DNA from: Hymenobacter qilianensis
GTDB taxonomy: Bacteria; Bacteroidota; Bacteroidia; Cytophagales; Hymenobacteraceae
Direction: 5' to 3'
Assembly: GCF_014489555.1 (NCBI RefSeq)
Contig: NZ_CP060784.1
Coordinates: forward strand, 3,224,001 to 3,288,000
Length of the DNA: 64,000 bases
The translations under genes were made by a program, and so were the position numbers. The notes under the pieces are model-generated. The model was not told the DNA's origin, made no database searches, and saw nothing but the letters and a program-made list of their open reading frames with translations. Positions within the stretch are counted from its first letter, which is position 1; each line of letters starts with the position of its first letter. Positions 58,868 through 64,000 of this stretch are shown one piece after another.

Positions 58868-59962
58868 TTAAATAGACAGCACGAAATCACGCGGCTTTGA
58901 CTTCTGATCCTCGGGTGATGCCGTCGCTAAGCGCGCCATGATATGCTCTGGTAGCCGCGTAGAGTCGCGTGCGATGAGCTCGGTGGCAATACGCACGGTG
59001 CCTACGGGCTGCGCGCGGTGCTTGCGCTCAATCAAATCGATGAGGCGCTCGGCCGCCACCTGCCCGATTTCCTGGGCCGGCTGAACTACGGTGCTTAGCG
59101 AAGGCGACAAGAGCTCGGCTACGTTCAAATTGGTGAAGCCAATAAGCGAGACATCGTCGGGAATGGTGAGGTTGCGCTGGCGCAGGGCCGTGAGGCAGCC
59201 CACGGCCAGCCGGTCGCTGGCGGTAAAAAAGGCGTCGGGCGCGACGGGCAGCGCCATTAGCTCATCGACCATGGGGCCTACTTCATTGGGCCCGAAGGTG
59301 CCGTAGCGCACCAAGTTTTCATCGTAAGTCAGGCCGTACTTTTCCAGGGCCGCCCGGTAGCCGGCCAGGCGCTCCTGCGTAATGCTGAGCCAAGGCTGAA
59401 TGGTAAGATGAGCAATGCGCCGCCGCCCCGATTGAATCAGATGCTCGGTGGCAGCAAAAGCGCCCTTAAAGTTGTCGGCTACCACTTTGGTTACTTCCAG
59501 CTCCGACGAAACCCGGTCGAAAAGTACGATAGGAACGCCCTTATCGTGCAGCTCGCGCAGGTAAGTAACATCGGAAGTCTCGCTTGATAAGGACAGCAGC
59601 AAGCCATCCACGCGCCGCGACATAGCCTGCTCTACGTTAGCCACTTCCCGCTCGTAGGACTCGTGGCTCTGGAAAATGATAACGTGGTAGCCGCGGTTGT
59701 AGGCAATGGCCTCAATGCCATTGATAGCTTGAGAGAAAAAGTAGTTGGCAATCTGGGGAACAATAACGCCAATGGCGCGGGTGCCGCTACCTTTCAGGCT
59801 CAGCGCTATCGGATTAGGACGATAGTTGAGGCGCTCGGCGCATTCCATCACCAGCCGCTTGGTTTCGGGGTTGATTTCGTAGCTGCCGCGCAAGGCTCGC
59901 GAAACAGTGGAGGTGGAGATGTTCAGTTCGCGGGCAATATCCTTAATGGTGAATGTTTCCAA
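58868..59962 (-). CDS. LacI-family transcriptional regulator of the pectin locus
   Basis: A 364-residue repressor-type protein. The N-terminal helix-turn-helix FTIKDIARELNISTSTVSRA and hinge RLNYRPNPIALSLKGSGT are typical. The effector-binding domain runs to about 335 (AIGVIVPQIANYFFSQAING; FFTASDRLAVGCLTALRQ). A TTG at 59962 (LETFTIKDIA) is chosen because the DNA-binding domain must begin there; an upstream ATG at 60082 would add 40 unrelated residues. It lies between pectin genes on both sides and faces the kduD gene across an operator-like site, so it probably senses a pectin breakdown product and controls this locus. Confidence 0.9.
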   Translation of the reverse strand: METFTIKDIARELNISTSTVSRALRGSYEINPETKRLVMECAERLNYRPNPIALSLKGSGTRAIGVIVPQIANYFFSQAINGIEAIAYNRGYHVIIFQSHESYEREVANVEQAMSRRVDGLLLSLSSETSDVTYLRELHDKGVPIVLFDRVSSELEVTKVVADNFKGAFAATEHLIQSGRRRIAHLTIQPWLSITQERLAGYRAALEKYGLTYDENLVRYGTFGPNEVGPMVDELMALPVAPDAFFTASDRLAVGCLTALRQRNLTIPDDVSLIGFTNLNVAELLSPSLSTVVQPAQEIGQVAAERLIDLIERKHRAQPVGTVRIATELIARDSTRLPEHIMARLATASPEDQKSKPRDFVLSI

Positions 59963-60133
59963 GAAAGTAGCAGTGTAAGGGAGAGGAGTAAGGAGCGTCG
60001 TGAGGGGGCAAAACTGACTAAAGTTCAAGAACCATAAGCGTGCCGCCACTGCTTGTAGCACCTTGGCAGCAGAAATATCCACTTGTTTTCAGCGCAAATC
60101 CTAGTCGGGACCGGGGAGAGTCGGCTTTGTGGC

Positions 60134-60162
60134 AACGTTCCCGATAACGTTTGCGCGAATAA
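60134..60162. promoter_or_regulatory. Probable LacI-family operator in the lacI-kduD intergenic region
   Basis: AACGTTCCCGATAACGTTTG then CGCGAATAA, with two AACGTT units 12 bases apart. It matches the site at 52488-52517. It lies 172 bases upstream of the LacI start and about 120 bases before kduD, so it could serve autoregulation and control of kduD together. Confidence 0.65.
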
Positions 60163-60193
60163 AAACCGGGTTATACTTCCTGTTAAGCATCAC

Positions 60194-60224
60194 TTGATAT
60201 GATATTAACAGAGCGAATAATTTG
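60194..60224 (+). promoter_or_regulatory. Candidate promoter for kduD
   Basis: TTG at 60194-60196 and TAATTTG at 60218-60224 roughly fit the Bacteroidota TTG / TAnnTTTG pattern, one base short in the second element. Downstream of the operator-like site. Confidence 0.25.
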
Positions 60225-60282
60225 ATCAGTGTCTTAAAAGTACACTGAATTTCTTTGAAAAGTTTATAACAACAACACCTGC

Positions 60283-61052
60283 ATGAGTGCATCTTCTCTC
60301 TTCAGCTTGGCTGGCAAAGTGGCCTTGGTAACGGGTTGTAACCGCGGTATTGGGCAGGCAATGGCCCTCGGACTGGCTGAAGCCGGTGCCGATATTATCG
60401 GCGTGTCGGCCTCACTCGAAGCCAGCGGAAGTGAGACGGAACGGCAGGTGCGGGCCTTGGGCCGCAAGTTCACGGCCTACCAGGCCGACTTCAGCCAGCG
60501 CCCCCAGGTCGATGCCTTTATTCAGCAGGTGCAGCAGGACTTCCCCCGCATCGATATCCTGATCAACAACGCCGGCACCATCCGCCGCGCCCCCGCCGCC
60601 GAGCACTCCGATGCCGACTGGGACAACGTCCTGGCTATCAACCTCGACTCGCCTTTTCGCCTCGCTCGCGCTATTGGGGGCAAATGTTGCGGCAGGGCAG
60701 CGGCAAAATCATCTTCACGGCTTCGCTCTTGACGTTTCAGGGCGGTATCAATGTGCCCGGCTACGCGGCCAGCAAAGGTGCTATCGGCTCCTTAGTGAAA
60801 GCCCTGGCCAATGAATGGGCTGGCAAAGGTGTGAATGTAAACGCCATTGCCCCCGGCTACATCGCCACCGATAATACGGAGGCCCTACGCAACGACCCCG
60901 AACGGAGCCAAAGCATTCTGGGCCGCATTCCCGCCGGCCGCTGGGGAACGCCCGAGGACTTTAAAGGACCCACCGTTTTCCTGGCCTCCGAGGCCGGCAA
61001 CTACGTGCACGGCACCATCCTCACCGTCGATGGCGGCTGGATGGGCAGGTAA
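60283..61052 (+). CDS. kduD: 2-dehydro-3-deoxy-D-gluconate 5-dehydrogenase-type SDR (frame break)
   Basis: Reduces 2,5-diketo-3-deoxygluconate to 2-keto-3-deoxygluconate, the step after KduI in pectin uronate breakdown. A classical short-chain dehydrogenase of about 256 residues after repair: [16 protein letters not shown] nucleotide loop, [31 protein letters not shown] with the YxxxK pair, and ending [13 protein letters not shown]. The frame breaks at the G5 run 60676-60680; one base restores [14 protein letters not shown]. The KduD assignment rests on strong family resemblance and the adjacent kduI gene. Confidence 0.9.
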
Positions 61053-61181
61053 AGGTGAAATTGTGAAGTGGTGAAATGGTGAGTTTGTCGTTCGGCTGAA
61101 GCAGTAGTACAAGGAACCTCACCACCTCACCATTCCACTACCTTACCGCTTCACCATTTCACCACTTCACTAATTCACCTT
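61053..61181. repeat. Inverted repeat of TTCACCACTTCACC-type sequence, family C
   Basis: GTGAAGTGGTGAAATGGTGA (61063-61082) is the exact reverse complement of TCACCATTTCACCACTTCAC (61151-61170), and similarity extends to about 31 bases per arm. Further CTCACC/TTCACC units lie between the arms. It fills the whole kduD-kduI gap and would form a large hairpin in the transcript. Confidence 0.8.
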
Positions 61182-61998
61182 ATGATCCAGCGCCACGCCA
61201 GCAGCCCCCGCGAAACCGTTACCCTGACCACCGACCAGCTCCGCGAGCAGTTCCTGATCGAACAGCTCTTTGTCGAAGGTCAGATTGAACTCGTGTATTC
61301 CCACTACGACCGCATGATTGTAGGGGGCGCGGTTCCCGCCGGCCAGACGTTGACCTTGCCCAACCCCGCGAACCTGAAAGCGAACTACTTTCTGGAGCGC
61401 CGCGAACTGGGAATCCTCAATGTGGGCGGCGCGGGTCAGGTAACCGTGGATGGCACCAGCTACGAGCTAGGCAACCAAGACTGCCTATATGTCGGTAAGG
61501 GGCGCAAACCATTATGTTCAGCGGCCAGGAGGCCCGCTACTATCTGCTCTCCGCGCCAGCCCACGCCACGCACCCAACCACGCTGCGCACGCAAGCCGAA
61601 GCTACTCCGGTAGAAATGGGGGCCATGGAAACGGCTAACGAGCGCACCATTTACAAGTACATCTACAACGAAGGCATTCAGAGCTGCCAGCTCGTGATGG
61701 GCCTCACCCAGCTCAAGCCCGGCAACGTGTGGAACACCATGCCCGCGCACACACACGACCGGCGCATGGAGGCCTATCTGTATTTCAATTTGCCCCCCAA
61801 CCAGCGGGTGCTGCACCTGATGGGCGAGCCCAACCAGACCCGGCCGCTGTGGGTGAGCAACGAGCAGGCTATCATCTCGCCCCTTGGTCGGTGCACACGG
61901 GCTGCGGCACCAGCGCCTATGCCTTCATTTGGGGCATGGCCGGCGAAAACCTGGAATACACCGACATGGACGCTGTTGGCATTCATGATTTACGGTAA
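61182..61998 (+). CDS. kduI: 5-dehydro-4-deoxy-D-glucuronate isomerase (two frame breaks)
   Basis: Converts the keto form of unsaturated uronates to 2,5-diketo-3-deoxygluconate. A cupin enzyme of about 272 residues after repair. Family motifs are [59 protein letters not shown] (metal ligands) and [20 protein letters not shown]. Breaks at 61499-61502 (G4) and 61880-61883 (C4) each need one base; the second restores the conserved SPPWSVHTG. It ends GIHDLR as relatives do. It lies between kduD and a SusC gene in a pectin operon. Confidence 0.93.
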
Positions 61999-62032
61999 GT
62001 AAAAAGTAAAACCCACCATTCCCATTCCCACA

Positions 62033-64000
62033 ATGAAAAAATATCTATTCCTCTTCTGTCTGCTGCTGGGTGCGGTGACAGGGGCTTACGCGCAGGCCCA
62101 GCGAACCATTACGGGCGTGGTGCGGTCGGCAACCGAGGCCTTGCCCGGCGTAACCGTGCTCGTGAAAGGCACGACCAATGGCGCCTCTACTGATCCGGAA
62201 GGCCGCTTCACGCTGACCGTACCCGCCGACCAGGACGTGACTCTGACCGTCAGCTCCATTGGCTACCTCTCCCAGGACGTAGCCGTGGGCACCCGCGAAG
62301 CGGTGAACGTAACGCTGAAGGAAGATACGCAGCAGCTGAACGATGTAGTAGTAATTGGCTACCAGGAAGTAAACCGCCGCGACGTGACCGGCTCGGTGTC
62401 GTCGGTAAGTGCCCAGCAAATCAAGGATATTCCCGTCAACTCGGCCGCAGAGGCCTTGACTGGTCGCTTGGCGGGTGTGCAGCTGACCAGCGCCGAGGGT
62501 ACTCCCGGCAACCAGAACGTGCAGGTGCGGGTACGGGGCGGTGGCTCCATCACGCAAGACAACTCGCCGCTATATGTAGTGGACGGGGTGCAAATTGAAA
62601 ATGCGCTGAGCGTAATTGCCCCCCAGGATATTGCTTCCGTTGACGTGCTGAAAGATGCTTCGGCTACGGCCATCTATGGCGCACGCGGTGCTAACGGGGT
62701 AGTAATTATTACCACTAAGAAAGGAATTGAGGGCCGTACTGTAATCAGCTACAACGGATTTGCTGGTGTCCGGCGCCTTGCCAATAAACTAGGGGTGCTC
62801 AACCCCGAGCAATACTTAGACTACCAATTCGAGCGCGCCCAAATAGCGGGCTCTGGTACGGGCGGTTTGCCTTCTTTCCGCTCCCTCTTCGGGAGCAGCA
62901 ACTTCAACAGCGATACGCTGCAACGGGCTCGTAGTGCTCCGTTCATCGACTGGCAGGATGAAACCTTCGGCAGCGACGCGTTTCAGCAAACCCACAACGT
63001 ATCGGTGGCCGGGGGTGTGAAAGGCACCACCTACTCATTAAGTCTGACGCGCAACCTGGAGGATGGTATTCAGCGCGGCTCCGATTATGACCGTAAACTC
63101 GTCAACTTCCGCTTTGATACCAAAGCAAGTGAGCGGCTGCAAGTGGGGTTGAACGTACGTTTCAATGACCAAACCACCGACGGGGCCGGTACTTCCACTA
63201 CGGGTTCCAATACCACATCGCGGCTGCGCAACACGGTGCAGTATCAGCCCCTGTCGGTGCCCAGAGCATCCGGCGCGGTGCTCGATCCGAACACCTTCGA
63301 TGATGAGTTCCTCGCCATTTCTTCGCTGGTGAGCCCAATTGTGGCTATAGACAGTGAATACCGTCGTGATAAGCGCCAAACATTCAACATAAGCGCTAAT
63401 GCGGCTTTGAAAATCGTCGAGAATCTGACGTTCCGAACTACGGCTGGTTTCGATATCACGAATGCCAACCTCGGCACCTTTAATGGTCGTTTCTCACCGC
63501 TGCTGCGGCAGCCCGCCGGCAACTACCAGCAGCTGCCAACCGCTTCTATCACTACCGGCGTGCAAAACACGTTCAATAACTCCAACGTGTTGGACTACAA
63601 TTTCAAAAAAGACCTGCACTCAGTAGGGGTGTTGGTTGGCCAAGAAATTTACCAGCAGCGCAACACCCAGCAGTACATCCAAACCAACTTCCTGCCGCTG
63701 GATATCACGGCTGAGCGGGCTTTGGCTAACATAAACCAGGGCGTGCTGCCCGCTGGCCAGACGTCGCAGCCAGTGTTGCCACAAACCAGTATTCCACAAG
63801 ATTATCGTCTCCTTTCAGGGTTTGGCCGCGTCACATACTCTTACGACGACCGATATCTGTTTACGGGTACCTTCCGGGCAGATGGCTCATCGAAGTACCG
63901 GCCAGGCAACCGCTGGGGCTATTTCCCCGGTGCTTCGCTAGCCTGGCGTATCTCGCGCGAGAGCTTTTTCCAGGATATAGAAGCCGTTTCGGACCTAAAA
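62033..64000 (+). CDS. SusC/RagA TonB-dependent transporter, pectin locus (3' end outside window)
   Basis: An outer-membrane importer with about 656 residues in the window of an expected 1000-1100. The signal peptide MKKYLFLFCLLLGAVTGAYA is followed by the regulatory-like domain (TITGVVRSATEALPGVTVLV), the plug (NDVVVIGYQEVNRRDVTGSV; EALTGRLAGVQLTSAEG; DVLKDASATAIYGARGANG) and much of the barrel. The frame is intact to the edge, including a C6 run at 62619-62624. It starts 34 bases after kduI. By position it should import pectin or rhamnogalacturonan oligosaccharides; a SusD partner is expected just beyond the window. Confidence 0.93.
   Translation, partial: MKKYLFLFCLLLGAVTGAYAQAQRTITGVVRSATEALPGVTVLVKGTTNGASTDPEGRFTLTVPADQDVTLTVSSIGYLSQDVAVGTREAVNVTLKEDTQQLNDVVVIGYQEVNRRDVTGSVSSVSAQQIKDIPVNSAAEALTGRLAGVQLTSAEGTPGNQNVQVRVRGGGSITQDNSPLYVVDGVQIENALSVIAPQDIASVDVLKDASATAIYGARGANGVVIITTKKGIEGRTVISYNGFAGVRRLANKLGVLNPEQYLDYQFERAQIAGSGTGGLPSFRSLFGSSNFNSDTLQRARSAPFIDWQDETFGSDAFQQTHNVSVAGGVKGTTYSLSLTRNLEDGIQRGSDYDRKLVNFRFDTKASERLQVGLNVRFNDQTTDGAGTSTTGSNTTSRLRNTVQYQPLSVPRASGAVLDPNTFDDEFLAISSLVSPIVAIDSEYRRDKRQTFNISANAALKIVENLTFRTTAGFDITNANLGTFNGRFSPLLRQPAGNYQQLPTASITTGVQNTFNNSNVLDYNFKKDLHSVGVLVGQEIYQQRNTQQYIQTNFLPLDITAERALANINQGVLPAGQTSQPVLPQTSIPQDYRLLSGFGRVTYSYDDRYLFTGTFRADGSSKYRPGNRWGYFPGASLAWRISRESFFQDIEAVSDLK

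Noticed and set aside
59963-60082. ATG start 40 codons upstream for the LacI gene
   Set aside because: The added residues match nothing and LacI proteins begin right at the helix-turn-helix; the TTG at 59962 fits.

Overview
The window reads as a chromosomal stretch from a Bacteroidota bacterium, most likely a Hymenobacter-like member of the Cytophagales. The reasons are GC-rich coding sequence, several SusC/SusD pairs, a hybrid two-component sensor/AraC regulator, a CheB-CheR-PAS fusion, an LruC-domain lipoprotein, and the near absence of Shine-Dalgarno motifs. No rRNA, tRNA, integrase, transposase or CRISPR array was seen.

Layout: 1-3250 holds mutM (cut by the window edge), a PhzF-like isomerase and an exported M48-like metalloprotease. 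3256-11549 is a minus-strand run of four export genes: RND pump, membrane-fusion protein, outer-membrane lipoprotein and an ABC exporter. 12000-13181 is an AT-rich OpgC-like membrane acyltransferase gene unlike its neighbours, followed by an MFS exporter with a C-terminal monooxygenase-like domain. 15246-22838 is a SusC/SusD pair followed by a Tat-type calcineurin-like phosphoesterase and a glycerophosphodiester phosphodiesterase, which suggests scavenging of phosphate esters. 22889-30840 holds signalling genes (STAS protein, CheB, CheB/CheR/PAS hybrid, PAS histidine kinase) and a small LigD-phosphoesterase-like gene. 31154-35601 holds an LruC lipoprotein, a large unknown exported protein and a VTT-domain membrane protein. 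35833-39877 is a GH15 enzyme facing a fused trehalose-phosphate synthase/phosphatase. 40206-52266 is a fructan (levan/inulin) utilisation locus: fructose-type hybrid sensor, sugar porter, SusC, SusD, fructokinase and exported GH32. 52653-64000 is a pectin/rhamnogalacturonan locus: SGNH esterase-GH28 fusion, GH105-DUF4350, GH43, LacI regulator, KduD, KduI and the start of another SusC.

Two window-wide patterns stand out. First, at least 34 reading-frame breaks in 17 genes are all repaired by adding G to a short G/C run (one G in 33 cases, two in one). No break needs a base removed, and every repaired gene regains a length divisible by three. Systematic homopolymer undercalling in the sequence is the likeliest cause, so I annotate these genes as intact. 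Second, the string (CT)GGGGGGC followed by A/T-rich bases occurs about 70 times on both strands, in coding and non-coding DNA, roughly once per kb. In addition, five copies of a long intergenic palindrome with covarying stem segments sit between genes, often inside operons. Two other intergenic repeat types are also present.
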